DNA from: Melioribacter roseus P3M-2
Lineage (GTDB): Bacteria > Bacteroidota > Ignavibacteria > Ignavibacteriales > Melioribacteraceae
NCBI RefSeq assembly: GCF_000279145.1
Contig: NC_018178.1
Location: 744,001-808,000 of the forward strand
Reading direction: 5' to 3'
DNA length: 64,000 nucleotides
Shown here piece after piece: positions 42,563-51,875 of this stretch. Position 1 is the first letter of the stretch. Each line of letters opens with the position of its first letter. The notes beneath the pieces are model-generated. The model saw only the letters and a list, made by a program, of their open reading frames with translations. It made no database searches and was not told the origin of the DNA. Made by a program: the position numbers and the translations under genes.

Positions 42563-43801
42563 ATGCCATTGAGGAATCTTTTTCTGGATTTCAACGCATT
42601 CTTTGCCTCCTGCGAGCAGCAACAGTATCCCCATTTGAGGGGCAAACCGGTAGCTGTAGTCCCGGTAAAAGCGGATACTACATGTTGCATCGCTGCTAGC
42701 TACGAAGCCAAACAATACGGCATAAAAACCGGAACGCCCGTTTACGAAGCAAAAAAAATCTGCCCCGACCTTCAAATAGTTCCGGCTCGTCACAGGATAT
42801 ATATCGAATACCACGATCGTCTAATCGAGGCAATCGAATCGTGTATTCCGATAGACAAAGTTTATTCGATAGACGAAGTTTCGTGCACTTTAATCGGGAA
42901 GCAGCAGGAGCCGGAAAACGCCATAGCCCTTGCAAAAAAAATCAAAGAAACCATTTATAAAAATGTCGGCGGATATCTCAGGTGTTCTATCGGATTGGCG
43001 CCGAATCAATATCTTGCCAAAACTGCGACCGACATGCAAAAGCCCGACGGCTTGGTTGTTATTCAAGAAAAAGACCTGCCCGATATTTTATTTTCTTTGA
43101 AATTAAACGACCTGGTGGGCATTGGCAGAAGAATGGAACCGCGACTCAGAAAGTTCGGCATCGACACGGTTGAAAAATTATGCAAAGCGAGCAAATCCAC
43201 TTTAAGAAAAATATGGGGCGGAATCGAAGGGGAAAGAATGTATATGCAGCTCAGAGGCGAGGCAGTGAAACGCCCTCCGACGCATCGCACTACCGTGGGA
43301 CACTCGCACGTAATGTCTCCCGAATTCAGAAATAAAAACGGCGCTTACGCCGTATTGCATCGTCTGCTGCAAAAAGCCGCCGTTCGTTTACGCTATATGC
43401 ATTACACAGCGGGAACGATGTCGATAAAAGTAAAATATCTGAACGGCAAAAAATGGAGAAATGAAATTTCGTTTCCTCACACTCAAAATACTTTGTCGTT
43501 CATAGAAGCATTCGAAAAGATGTGGAGTTTTTATCCGGAGACGCGCGAAAAGCCGATTGCCGTAGCCGTCACTCTTTATAATTTGTTGCCCGAAAATCAA
43601 TTTACGCTTTCATTTTTCGAAAATTACGAAAAGACAAAATCGTTGCACAGCGCGCTCGATTTTCTGAATAAAAAGTACGGTTACGGCGCCGCCTATTTTG
43701 CAGGCTCGCACGAAGCAGTCAACTCGGCGCCCATGAGAATAGCCTTTACTCAAATTCCGAATGTAGAATTGGAAGACGACGACATCGAATCGAATCAATA
43801 A
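42563..43801 (+). CDS. Y-family DNA polymerase (DinB/Pol IV-like)
   Basis: A 412-residue translesion polymerase. Metal motif 1 LFLDFNAFFASCEQQQYP, then GKPVAVVP, CCIAASYEAKQYGIKTG, and metal motif 2 YSIDEVSC (family usually SIDEAFLD). Thumb helices follow with LNDLVGIGRRMEPRLRKFGI, and the little-finger domain from about 240. It lacks an obvious C-terminal beta-clamp motif, but this was not checked closely. Start ATG 42563 (MPLRNLFLDFN); the longer frame from 42392 overlaps transketolase and has no family sequence. Convergent with the MEMO gene (7-bp overlap). Confidence 0.92.
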   Translation: MPLRNLFLDFNAFFASCEQQQYPHLRGKPVAVVPVKADTTCCIAASYEAKQYGIKTGTPVYEAKKICPDLQIVPARHRIYIEYHDRLIEAIESCIPIDKVYSIDEVSCTLIGKQQEPENAIALAKKIKETIYKNVGGYLRCSIGLAPNQYLAKTATDMQKPDGLVVIQEKDLPDILFSLKLNDLVGIGRRMEPRLRKFGIDTVEKLCKASKSTLRKIWGGIEGERMYMQLRGEAVKRPPTHRTTVGHSHVMSPEFRNKNGAYAVLHRLLQKAAVRLRYMHYTAGTMSIKVKYLNGKKWRNEISFPHTQNTLSFIEAFEKMWSFYPETREKPIAVAVTLYNLLPENQFTLSFFENYEKTKSLHSALDFLNKKYGYGAAYFAGSHEAVNSAPMRIAFTQIPNVELEDDDIESNQ

Positions 43802-44610
43802 ACTATAGCCGAAAGGTATCCCACAACTTCTTTCGAATCGCCCGTAATATCTCCCGAATCGGTACGCGCCAGCACCTTTGCGTTTTTTCGGTTTAGGATA
43901 TCGGCGCTTTTCATTAAACTAACGATCGCGCCGCCTCCGCAAGCTTCGCATCTGTTTTCCTCCAGGTCGTTCATCAGTCCGTTATAATCGAAATTATTGA
44001 TACGATTTACAATTATCGAGTCGAGTTTTTCCGCAACCGGTTTGGAATAATAATGCGAAAGGTCGGAGCTCGATACAATCAGAGTGTTTTCATCGACGAC
44101 ATCGCTCAACCGTTCCGAAAGTTCGTCCACAAAAAGCTTGCTCTGGTCGCCCATTACCACCGGGAGCAATTTGAAATCGCCGAGCGCTACCTGAAGAAAC
44201 GGCAATTGAACTTCGAGAGCATGTTCGCTCCGATGCCCGTTGACGCCTTTAAAAATAATTTTGCTTCCTTCGGCGATTCTGTCCCTCATTTCAGAATCGA
44301 TTTCAATTTCACCCAGCGGGGTAAGATATGCGTCGCCGTCAAAGACCGAAATTCCGGGGAAATATTCACGGTGGCTCGGAGAAATTACTACAACGGTTTT
44401 GTACTTTTTATCCTTGAGGAGTTTGTATGCTTTAGCCGCTGTTTGGCCGGAATAAATGTATCCTGCATGCGGAACCACAATTCCGTATAAATTTTCCGGC
44501 GCTTCTTCCGTACCCGCATTATCGAGCATTTCATTGATCTCGTCGGCAAGTTCTTCGGGCAATGAAGGATAAAACATTCCAGCCACTGCCGGTTGTCTTA
44601 CTTTTTTCAT
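43795..44610 (-). CDS. amrB: AmmeMemoRadiSam system protein B (MEMO1 family)
   Basis: A 271-residue MEMO-family protein, related to class III nonheme iron dioxygenases (LigB fold). Seen: RQPAVAGMFYPSLPEELADEI, VVPHAGYIYSGQTAAKAY, ISPSHREYF, SEHALEVQLPFLQV, SSSDLSHYY and CGGGAIVSLMKSA. His and Cys residues at the putative metal site are present. Start ATG 44610 behind GGAGGAAAA; it overlaps amrA by 4 bp. It closes the operon tnaA-DUF4905-amrA-amrB. Confidence 0.92.
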   Translation of the reverse strand: MKKVRQPAVAGMFYPSLPEELADEINEMLDNAGTEEAPENLYGIVVPHAGYIYSGQTAAKAYKLLKDKKYKTVVVISPSHREYFPGISVFDGDAYLTPLGEIEIDSEMRDRIAEGSKIIFKGVNGHRSEHALEVQLPFLQVALGDFKLLPVVMGDQSKLFVDELSERLSDVVDENTLIVSSSDLSHYYSKPVAEKLDSIIVNRINNFDYNGLMNDLEENRCEACGGGAIVSLMKSADILNRKNAKVLARTDSGDITGDSKEVVGYLSAIVY

Positions 44611-45170
44611 TTTTCCTCCAACTCGTCTTCGCTGAACACGTCTGCAGTAAAAGCGTAAAGATTGAGCTGTTTTACTTTCCAATAATCGGACGGCAGACCC
44701 GCTTTTTGACAAAGAGCCTCGAGATATTGTTCCTTATTCATATTATATTCGACGGGCACCTGCGGCAGCAATAATCCGCGCCTTCCTTTTTCTTCCACAA
44801 TCAAACCGTGCTTGCCAAGCACAATATCGTCGTAATTGTCAATCGGGAAAGGCTCGGACAAAACGGAGACTTCAATATGAATAAGAGGTAATTCTGTACG
44901 GCGCACGGGTTCGAAACGCGGATCGTTCTGAGCCGCATGAATTGCGGCTTCGCAAACAGTTTCGTACAACGGTTTATCGGATGTAATATATCCGATACAA
45001 CCGCGCAACATGCCGTTTTCGGTTAAAGTAACGAACGCTCCCGATTCTTTTTTCAGGGACGGATATTTTGAATAGTCGCACTTAGGCGGTTCTTCACCGG
45101 TAAAAATCGATTCGATGGATTTCCTTGCCGCATTGAGCAACATCCTTTTTTCTTCCTTGCTCAGTTCCAT
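44607..45170 (-). CDS. amrA: AmmeMemoRadiSam system protein A (AMMECR1 family)
   Basis: A 187-residue AMMECR1-domain protein: GAFVTLTENGMLRGCIGYI (conserved LRGCIG), AIHAAQNDPRFEPV, IHIEVSVLSEPFPI and KGRRGLLLPQVPVEYN. Function not established; it occurs with MEMO and a radical-SAM protein (AmrS). Only the A and B parts are in this window. It directly follows the DUF4905-like gene (no gap) and overlaps amrB. Confidence 0.94.
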   Translation of the reverse strand: MELSKEEKRMLLNAARKSIESIFTGEEPPKCDYSKYPSLKKESGAFVTLTENGMLRGCIGYITSDKPLYETVCEAAIHAAQNDPRFEPVRRTELPLIHIEVSVLSEPFPIDNYDDIVLGKHGLIVEEKGRRGLLLPQVPVEYNMNKEQYLEALCQKAGLPSDYWKVKQLNLYAFTADVFSEDELEEK

Positions 45171-45986
45171 TTACATCTCCAGTTTGTAAATAATCAAACC
45201 GTTTTTTTCTTTCAACAGAATCAAATAATTTTTATAGATAAAGAAAGAGTCGGTAAAGAGCGAGCCGGATTTTTTGTTCAACGCTTCTTCAAAGAGCGTA
45301 TTATGATTCTTCAGGTCGATAATTCTGAAATAATTCGTGTAAAATTCCCCGCCTTCTTTCAAATGGTAATTAAACATCAATAAATTATCGAAGGTTGCAT
45401 ATTCGATATTGCCGTGGACTTCGGGATTTTTAAGGTTATCGAGAATAAGCGGTTTGAACTCGGATTCATCAAAATCGAGTTTCGGAAAAATATAGTCGTC
45501 AAAATTGTTTTGTCGGTCGGCTTCCATCCGGAGCGCGTTTATTTTCCGGTAGTCGCTGCCAATATCCTCCAGCATTTCGCCGGTCTTATAATCGACTGTA
45601 TAAAAGTATCTTTCGTCGAATCCTTGTTTGAAGCAATAGAGTTTTTCATTGTGAGCAAAAAGGAACGAATATTCCTCGTTGTCCCACAGCATTTCGGAAG
45701 TTACGATATCAAAAGCCGCAATCCCTTTATGGTTCGGTAAGTCGGGTTTGGGATATTTATGGAAGTAAAGAATATCTTTATAAATTGTTTCGATACCGAC
45801 ATAATATTTTTCGTCCGGCTGGAAATTTTCAAAAAGAGGCTTGCCGGTTTCCAAATGATAAGAATGGAAAGACGCTTCCTTGGTGTCTTTGTCTCTCGAT
45901 TCGAGCACCAGGTAATCGCTTTCGGAAATAAGTATTCTCCAGATTTGCCAATTCGATTTTACCGTAAAATGTTTATTGATATTCAT
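45171..45986 (-). CDS. DUF4905-like protein
   Basis: A 271-residue soluble protein of beta-propeller type: repeated strands such as IWRILISESDYLVLESRD, FHSYHLETGKPLFE and IAAFDIVTSEMLW, resembling DUF4905. No signal peptide. Start ATG 45986, 14 bp after tnaA. Function unknown. Because amrA begins at the next base after its stop, it is probably part of the same operon. Confidence 0.75.
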   Translation of the reverse strand: MNINKHFTVKSNWQIWRILISESDYLVLESRDKDTKEASFHSYHLETGKPLFENFQPDEKYYVGIETIYKDILYFHKYPKPDLPNHKGIAAFDIVTSEMLWDNEEYSFLFAHNEKLYCFKQGFDERYFYTVDYKTGEMLEDIGSDYRKINALRMEADRQNNFDDYIFPKLDFDESEFKPLILDNLKNPEVHGNIEYATFDNLLMFNYHLKEGGEFYTNYFRIIDLKNHNTLFEEALNKKSGSLFTDSFFIYKNYLILLKEKNGLIIYKLEM

Positions 45987-45999
45987 AATTTTCTCCGCG

Positions 46000-47376
46000 T
46001 TAAATGACCGGTTCGAATCGCGCGGTAAAATGCCGCAGCATGGGGGCTTCGTAAGTTATTTTATAGCCTTTTAATTTATCGCGCTTGTTAAACGTTTCGA
46101 TAACCACTTCGGCCACATAATCGATATGGCTTTGAGTATAGACGCGTCTCGGGATTGCAAGACGGACTAGCTCCATCATAGCGGGAATAAGCCGGCCGGT
46201 TTTCTTGTCGTATTTGCCGAACATAACCGATCCGATTTCCACGCTTCTGATGCCTCCTTCCAAATAGAGTTCGCAAACGATCGACTGCCCGGGGTATTGT
46301 TCAGGCGGTATATCGGGCAAAAATCTTTTGGCATCGATATAGATTGCATGACCGCCGGGAGGTTCAATAATCGGCACGCCGGCGGCGGTCAATTTTTCTC
46401 CGAGATATTCCGTGCTGCGAATACGGTAGCGGAGATAATTTTCGTCCAGAACTTCCTCCAAACCCTGAGCAATCGCTTCGAGGTCTCTGCCTGCAAGTCC
46501 TCCGTAAGTCGGAAATCCCTCGGTTACAATCAATAGATTTCTGCATTGCATTGCCAGATTGTCGTCATTCATCGAAAGCCAACCGCCGATGTTGACAAGG
46601 GCGTCTTTCTTTGCGCTCATTGTGGTTCCGTCGGCAAAGGAGAAAATTTCTTTAACAATTTCTCTTACCGACTTATTTGAATATCCCTCTTCTCTTTTTT
46701 TAATAAAGTAGGCGTTTTCGGCGAATCTGCAGGCGTCAAAGAAGAGCGGAATGCCGTAACGGTCGCATACTTTTCTTACCTGTTTAATATTTTCGAGCGA
46801 CACGGGTTGACCGCCTCCCGAATTATTTGTAATGGTTATCATCACAAGCGGTATGTTTTCCTTTCCTTTTTCTTCGATAAAGGCTTTTAATTTTTCCACA
46901 TCGAGATTGCCTTTAAAGGGCGCGACAACTTCGGGCTTTTTTCCTTCGGGACACAGCAAATCGACCGCTTCGGCTCCCGTAAATTCGATATTGGCTCGCG
47001 TTGTGTCGAAAAAAGTATTGCTGATAAAATATTTCCCCTCGCCGCCGAGAATCGAAAACAATATTTTTTCCGCGGCTCTTCCCTGATGAGTCGGGATTAC
47101 GTATTTGTTGCCGGTAATTTCTTTTACTGCCGATTCGAAACGGAAAAAGCTTTTGGCGCCGGCATACGATTCGTCGCCTTTCATTATGCCGCTCCACTGT
47201 TCTGAACTCATTGCCGATGTGCCGCTGTCGGTCAGCAAATCAATAATAACGTCTTCGGCATTAATTAAAAAAGGATTGTAACCGGCGTCTTTCAGAATCT
47301 TTTCGCGCTCTTCTTTTGAAGTGAATCTGATCGGCTCTACCGTCTTAATTTTGAATGGTTCGATTATTGTTTTCAT
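46000..47376 (-). CDS. tnaA: Tryptophanase (tryptophan indole-lyase)
   Basis: A 458-residue PLP enzyme of the beta-eliminating lyase family, splitting tryptophan to indole, pyruvate and ammonia. PLP lysine in TTMSAKKDALVNIGG; IDLLTDSGTSAMS, VIPTHQGRAAEKI, NNSGGGQPVSLENI, FPTYGGLAGRDLEA. Two positions separate it from tyrosine phenol-lyase: FFDTT has the Asp of tryptophanase (Asp137 in E. coli) where tyrosine phenol-lyase has Thr, and LRHFTAR has the tryptophanase His463 where tyrosine phenol-lyase has Phe. Start ATG 47376. No TnaC-like leader with Trp was seen upstream. Confidence 0.9.
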   Translation of the reverse strand: MKTIIEPFKIKTVEPIRFTSKEEREKILKDAGYNPFLINAEDVIIDLLTDSGTSAMSSEQWSGIMKGDESYAGAKSFFRFESAVKEITGNKYVIPTHQGRAAEKILFSILGGEGKYFISNTFFDTTRANIEFTGAEAVDLLCPEGKKPEVVAPFKGNLDVEKLKAFIEEKGKENIPLVMITITNNSGGGQPVSLENIKQVRKVCDRYGIPLFFDACRFAENAYFIKKREEGYSNKSVREIVKEIFSFADGTTMSAKKDALVNIGGWLSMNDDNLAMQCRNLLIVTEGFPTYGGLAGRDLEAIAQGLEEVLDENYLRYRIRSTEYLGEKLTAAGVPIIEPPGGHAIYIDAKRFLPDIPPEQYPGQSIVCELYLEGGIRSVEIGSVMFGKYDKKTGRLIPAMMELVRLAIPRRVYTQSHIDYVAEVVIETFNKRDKLKGYKITYEAPMLRHFTARFEPVI

Positions 47377-47605
47377 AACGGGCAAAATCCTTCTGAAATT
47401 ATGTGATTAGCTTTTATCGCTAAATTACGAATATTCCCGATTTAAATGCCCTGACATATTAAAAATTATTCCTTGCAAATGCCGTCGTAAACCCTTATTT
47501 TTTTTGCAATAAATAATCCGGGGCAAAATAACTGTTCTAATTTCCCTTTTGGTAAAAGGATATCTTTAATCAATCAATAAATTAACAACCAGAAGGAGCG
47601 TCAAT

Positions 47606-48433
47606 ATGGATGAAAAACAAGACAATCAGGTTCCCCAAATGAGTCCGGTCGAAGAAGAAGAGGAAATGGAATTCAGTCATACGGACAAACTTGTAGGAGT
47701 ATTTTCAGAGCCCGCAGTTACATTTGAAAAATTGAAAAAAACCGGGCCAAAAACAAGCGATTGGTTGATTCCCATTTTAATCGTTATCGTGGCAGCCGTT
47801 TTGTCGAATGTAATCATGATGAGCAATCCGGCTATCAAACTTTCGATAATCGAAAAACAGATGGCTCAGATCGAAAAGAATTTTGACGAAGCGGTTCAGA
47901 GCGGACAAATGACGGAAGAACAGAAAGAAGCGCAACTGGAACAAATCCGAGAAAGAATGGATCAGGGCGGCTCGACGACTATTATTTTTACCGCCATTAG
48001 CATTGTATTCATTACATTTATAACATTTTTCATTGTAGCCGGAGTTTATTTCCTTGTGTGCAAATTTCTGCTTAAAGGCGACGGCACATTCAAGGATACG
48101 ATGGCTGCATACGGTCTTCCTTATTACATAATAGTGATTCAAATTATTGCCATGGTAATAATTGCTTTGGTAACAAACAAGTTCATCACATCAACAAGTT
48201 TGGCCGCCATTCTGGAAATCGACAAATCAAAATTTCTCTATTTCCTTTTATCTAGAGTGGACGTCTTTTCGATCTGGTTTTATGCCGTCGTCAGTATAGT
48301 GCTCGCCAAAATGTTCAATGCGGAAAACACAGGAAAGTATTTTGCAACGATATTCGGTTTGTGGATCGGAGTAGGGTTTATATTCTGGTGGCTGGCGGCT
48401 AACGTGCCGTTCCTTGGATTCCTGCAGCAATAA
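47606..48433 (+). CDS. Yip1-domain membrane protein
   Basis: A 275-residue inner-membrane protein. An acidic N-terminal tail (about 1-30) precedes a Yip1-type core with about five TM helices (58-75, 125-152, 175-195, 215-235, 247-268) and LVGVFSEPAVTFEKLK, the typical start of bacterial Yip1 proteins. A long charged helix at about 80-118 (EKQMAQIEKNFDEAVQSG) lies between TM1 and TM2. Function unknown. RBS AAGGAG before ATG 47606. A terminator follows. The 229-bp upstream gap with divergent tnaA shows no clear structure. Confidence 0.87.
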   Translation: MDEKQDNQVPQMSPVEEEEEMEFSHTDKLVGVFSEPAVTFEKLKKTGPKTSDWLIPILIVIVAAVLSNVIMMSNPAIKLSIIEKQMAQIEKNFDEAVQSGQMTEEQKEAQLEQIRERMDQGGSTTIIFTAISIVFITFITFFIVAGVYFLVCKFLLKGDGTFKDTMAAYGLPYYIIVIQIIAMVIIALVTNKFITSTSLAAILEIDKSKFLYFLLSRVDVFSIWFYAVVSIVLAKMFNAENTGKYFATIFGLWIGVGFIFWWLAANVPFLGFLQQ

Positions 48434-48442
48434 TTTTTCAAC

Positions 48443-48476
48443 GAGGCTATAGCTTTACTACAGCCTCTCTTTTTTA
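48443..48476 (+). terminator. Rho-independent terminator after the Yip1 gene
   Basis: GAGGCT (48443-48448) pairs with AGCCTC (48462-48467), with an inner TAG/CTA stem around loop CTTTA, followed by TCTTTTTT. It runs into the stop of the convergent priA gene. Confidence 0.85.
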
Positions 48477-50951
48477 TAATATGCTCTGCGGATCGATATC
48501 AACAATCAAAGTAATATTTTTATGACGGGACAACCGGTTGAATTCTGTTAAAGCGTCGAAGATCGCGGATCTCAACAGCCTGCCTGCAGGGTCCTGGTTT
48601 CTAAAACTTCTGGCCAAAATCTGATACCGGTAAAATCCTTTTATCTTATAAATAATCGCTTCGTTCGGCGGAGAAATATTTATTGTCTTTTTGTGCATTG
48701 CCAGATATTTATGGAAATCATTTGCCGCCGCTCGAGCTCTTCTTTCGTTTTTATCTTTAATTTCCACAAGGGCAATTCTCGTAAATGGCGGATATTCGCC
48801 TTTGCGGCGCAATTCCAATTCTTCATTATAAAATCCGTAATAGTCGTTATCGATCACTTTGCGAAAAATAAAATTCTTCGAATTTTGAGTTTGAATTATA
48901 ACCTCTCCTTTTTTGTCGCTTCTTCCGGCTCTTCCCGAAACCTGCGTTAAAAGTTGAAATGTCCTTTCGTCCGCGCGAAAATCGGGTATCCACAAAGAAG
49001 TTTCCGCCGATACGACACCCACTAACGTTACATTCGAAAAGTCGAGTCCTTTGGAAAGCATCTGCGTTCCCACCAGGATATCGATTCTGCCGTTACGAAA
49101 GTCGTTTAATATTTCCGAGAGGGCTCCTTTTCTCGATATCGAATCGGAATCGACCCGTTCGATTTTGGCGTTCGGAAAATAAAATGCCAGTTCGTCTTCC
49201 ACGCGTTGAGTTCCCGTACCGAAAAACTTCAACGACACCGAACCGCAAACGGGGCATGCTTTCGGAACAGGCATTGAATTTCCGCAATAATGGCATTGTA
49301 AAATATTTTTGCTGATGTGGTGCACCATCGATACAGTGCAGTCGGTGCATGTAATTACCTCGCCGCAATCGTCGCAATAAACCTGAGTGGCAAACCCGCG
49401 TCTGTTTTGAAGGATTATTACATTTTCTTTTTTTTCGAGGCGCTTTCCGATTTCATCCAGCAAAAGATTCGAAAATATGCCTTCAATTTTTTTCTTTTTC
49501 TTTTCGATTGTAACGTCGACCAATTTAATTTCGGGCAACTTCGCGTTGTCGATTCTCTCGGGAAGTTCGATCAATTTATACTTACCGCTTTGCGCATTGT
49601 ACATGCTTTCGATTGACGGAGTGGCAGAACCGAGAACAACCGGGCAATCGTTAAATTTAGCGAGCATAACGGCGGCATCCCGAGCGTTATATTTCGGAGT
49701 CATGTCGGATTGCTTATAACTCTGGTCGTGTTCCTCGTCGACTACGATTAGTCCCAGATTTTTTAAAGGGACAAAGAGCGCCGAGCGCGGACCAATAACA
49801 ATGCTATATTTGCCGGAGAGTATTCCCCGCCATGTATCGTATCTTTCGCCGAGCGACATACGGCTGTGAAATACCGCGATTTTATCGTTGAATTTGTTAT
49901 AGAAACGAGTGGTTATCTGGGGCGTCAATGAAATTTCCGGAACAAGAATGATTACATTTTTTCCGCTTTTTACAACTTCGTCCGCTATTTCGATATAGAC
50001 CTGAGTCTTGCCGCTGCCAGTAACCCCGTAAAGCAAAAACACATCGAATTTACCGTTTGATTTTTTAAGCTCTTCGACCGCCTTCCGCTGATTAACGCTC
50101 AACACAATATCTTTCATCTCTTCGGCATAATTTTCCTTAAAAGTTCTCTCAATTTCCTTTTCGTAGATTTCGACAATTCCTTTGGATACAAGACCGTTTA
50201 ACGCCGATGAAGACGAGCCTGTTTTTTTCAAAATTTCCGCCGCCGGTTTATCTTCCGCTGAAGAAAGGAGTTCCAGAAGAATAAGCATCTGTTTCGGCGC
50301 GGCTCTTTCGATTTCGGGCATCAAATCATAAATGGCTTCTCTCGGTAATGCGATTCTAACATATCTTGCTTTTTTTACTCTTACTTTTGCGTCTGCTATT
50401 TCATTTAATATCGTAATTGCGCCCGCGTCTTCCAGATCTCTCAGAATCGAATAGACATTTTTATTTTTTATGATTTTCTGCAGATAAGAAATATTAATCA
50501 ATTCCTTTTCCGCAAGCGCCGAAAGGATTTTTGCCTTAAGCGAGTTCTTATTTTTTTCGCCGGCTAAAAGCGAGCGGCAAATTTCAGTATCGGATACAAT
50601 TTTCCTTTTCGATTCAACGTCCGTGCCGTAAGGGACGATTGTTTTCAGAGCCTCGCCCAGCGAGCAAAGATAGTAATCCGACATCCAACGGTAAAATTCG
50701 AGCATTTTCGAGTCGAAAATCGGCTGGTCGTCCAGTATATCCCTAATTGATTTAATCTTCGATTTGTCGGCTAATCCGCTAGAACTTTCATCTATCGATT
50801 CAGAGAGAGCGATTATAAAACCGGTAAGCACCCTTCTGCCGAAAGGCACTACAACCCTCGTTCCGATTTTCACGTCCTTTTCCAGAAGCCGGGGCACCGA
50901 ATAAGTAAAACTGTTTCTGAAGGGCAACGGAAAAACTATTTGAGCGTACAT
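48474..50951 (-). CDS. priA: Primosomal protein N', replication-restart helicase PriA
   Basis: An 825-residue superfamily 2 helicase that reloads the replisome at stalled forks. N-terminal 3'-end-binding domain (AQIVFPLPFRNSFTYSVP, VVVPFGRR), winged-helix region about 125-280, Walker A GVTGSGKT near 313, Walker B DEEHDQSYKQ, GSATPSIES, the zinc cysteine set (CDDCGEVITCTDC, CHYCG, CPVCG) around 530-575, and GTQMLSKGLDF, VSGRAGR in the C-terminal helicase lobe. Length is normal. ATG 50951. Confidence 0.97.
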   Translation of the reverse strand: MYAQIVFPLPFRNSFTYSVPRLLEKDVKIGTRVVVPFGRRVLTGFIIALSESIDESSSGLADKSKIKSIRDILDDQPIFDSKMLEFYRWMSDYYLCSLGEALKTIVPYGTDVESKRKIVSDTEICRSLLAGEKNKNSLKAKILSALAEKELINISYLQKIIKNKNVYSILRDLEDAGAITILNEIADAKVRVKKARYVRIALPREAIYDLMPEIERAAPKQMLILLELLSSAEDKPAAEILKKTGSSSSALNGLVSKGIVEIYEKEIERTFKENYAEEMKDIVLSVNQRKAVEELKKSNGKFDVFLLYGVTGSGKTQVYIEIADEVVKSGKNVIILVPEISLTPQITTRFYNKFNDKIAVFHSRMSLGERYDTWRGILSGKYSIVIGPRSALFVPLKNLGLIVVDEEHDQSYKQSDMTPKYNARDAAVMLAKFNDCPVVLGSATPSIESMYNAQSGKYKLIELPERIDNAKLPEIKLVDVTIEKKKKKIEGIFSNLLLDEIGKRLEKKENVIILQNRRGFATQVYCDDCGEVITCTDCTVSMVHHISKNILQCHYCGNSMPVPKACPVCGSVSLKFFGTGTQRVEDELAFYFPNAKIERVDSDSISRKGALSEILNDFRNGRIDILVGTQMLSKGLDFSNVTLVGVVSAETSLWIPDFRADERTFQLLTQVSGRAGRSDKKGEVIIQTQNSKNFIFRKVIDNDYYGFYNEELELRRKGEYPPFTRIALVEIKDKNERRARAAANDFHKYLAMHKKTINISPPNEAIIYKIKGFYRYQILARSFRNQDPAGRLLRSAIFDALTEFNRLSRHKNITLIVDIDPQSIL

Positions 50952-51021
50952 ATTTCCCGAGTTTATGATGTCGCAAAATAAAAAAAGACGGATTAAAAGG
51001 ATAAATCATTGTCGTTATAAA

Positions 51022-51152
51022 GCCACTTGTCCAATATTGACATTAGACACGAAAATCTTTTTTTCTCAATATTTATGCGGCATTCGAGATATTTTATCAA
51101 TTGTAAAAAAAATTGGACGAAAATTAATTGTACACCGACAAAAACAAGTGGC
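51022..51152. repeat. Distant inverted repeat in the ferredoxin upstream region
   Basis: GCCACTTGT (51022-51030) and its inverse complement ACAAGTGGC (51144-51152) flank 113 bp of AT-rich sequence in the 253-bp gap between priA and the ferredoxin gene. It may be chance, a regulator site pair or part of a leader RNA. A TTGACA lies inside it (51037-51042) but no matching -10 box was seen. Confidence 0.35.
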
Positions 51153-51204
51153 AAGATTTTTGATGAATCTTCAGCGGTTATTTTTCAATAAAGGAGAAAT
51201 TATT

Positions 51205-51414
51205 ATGGTTATTACAGACGAATGCATCAGTTGCGCAGCCTGTGTGGACGAATGTGAAAACAACGCAATCTACAATGCAGGCGAAGAATACACAGTAAAC
51301 GGAGAAACAAAAGCTCCAATTTCCGAAGATCATACATTTATTGCCCCGGAATTGTGCAACGATTGCAAGTCATGCGTTGAAGTATGCGCCGTAGACGCCA
51401 TCGTTGAAGCTTAA
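51205..51414 (+). CDS. 2[4Fe-4S] ferredoxin
   Basis: A 69-residue bacterial ferredoxin with two CxxCxxCxxxC sets: Cys 7, 10, 13, 17 and Cys 51, 54, 57, 61. It is a low-potential electron carrier in the cytosol. Neither cluster has the usual Pro after the fourth Cys (CENN and CAVD), and 33 residues separate the two sets. The start is ATG 51205 behind AAAGGAGAAATT; the longer frame from 50965 has unrelated sequence. A terminator follows at 51441. Confidence 0.95.
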   Translation: MVITDECISCAACVDECENNAIYNAGEEYTVNGETKAPISEDHTFIAPELCNDCKSCVEVCAVDAIVEA

Positions 51415-51440
51415 ATAGATATCAATACTACCTCCTAAAC

Positions 51441-51470
51441 AAAAAACCCGATTTTTCAATCGGGTTTTTT
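51441..51470. terminator. Bidirectional terminator between ferredoxin and trxA
   Basis: AAAAAACCCGAT (51441-51452), loop TTTTCA, ATCGGGTTTTTT (51459-51470): a perfect 12-bp stem with A and T runs, serving both convergent genes. Confidence 0.92.
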
Positions 51471-51496
51471 TATTTATAACAAATTAACCGTCTATG

Positions 51497-51832
51497 TCAA
51501 TTGGCAGTTTCGAGATAGGGTTCGATTTTGGACATTAAATGGTATTTGGGCACCGCGCCTACAACAGCGTCGACCATTTTACCGTTTTTGAAAATACCGA
51601 ACGTCGGGATGCTCATAATTCCGTACTGCGAAGCCACACCGTAATTTTCGTCCGTGTTTACTTTGACCACTTTTAACTTACCGTTCAATTCGTTTGCAAT
51701 TTCTTCAACTACGGGAGCTACCATTCGGCACGGACCGCACCATGGCGCCCAGAAATCGACCAATACGGGTACGTCGGATTGCAGCACTTCTGTCTGAAAA
51801 TTGAAATCGGTGCCTTCAACAATATTGTTCAT
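51497..51832 (-). CDS. trxA: Thioredoxin
   Basis: A 111-residue thioredoxin with the redox motif WCGPC (Cys32 and Cys35), VDFWAPW before it and the cis-Pro in [12 protein letters not shown]. It reduces disulfides in cytosolic proteins such as ribonucleotide reductase. GGAG ribosome site before ATG 51832. It follows the histidinol-phosphatase-like gene by 43 bp on the same strand. Confidence 0.97.
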   Translation of the reverse strand: MNNIVEGTDFNFQTEVLQSDVPVLVDFWAPWCGPCRMVAPVVEEIANELNGKLKVVKVNTDENYGVASQYGIMSIPTFGIFKNGKMVDAVVGAVPKYHLMSKIEPYLETAN

Positions 51833-51875
51833 AGATATTACTCCATTTTTTTATTAATTCGAAGAATTAGATGAT

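Noticed and set aside
47377-47605. Possible TnaC-type leader peptide before tnaA
   Set aside because: The only short minus-strand frame found (MSGHLNREYS) has no Trp and no Pro stall motif.
50965-51204. N-terminal extension of the ferredoxin
   Set aside because: The 80 residues are unrelated to ferredoxins, and a strong ribosome site lies directly before ATG 51205.
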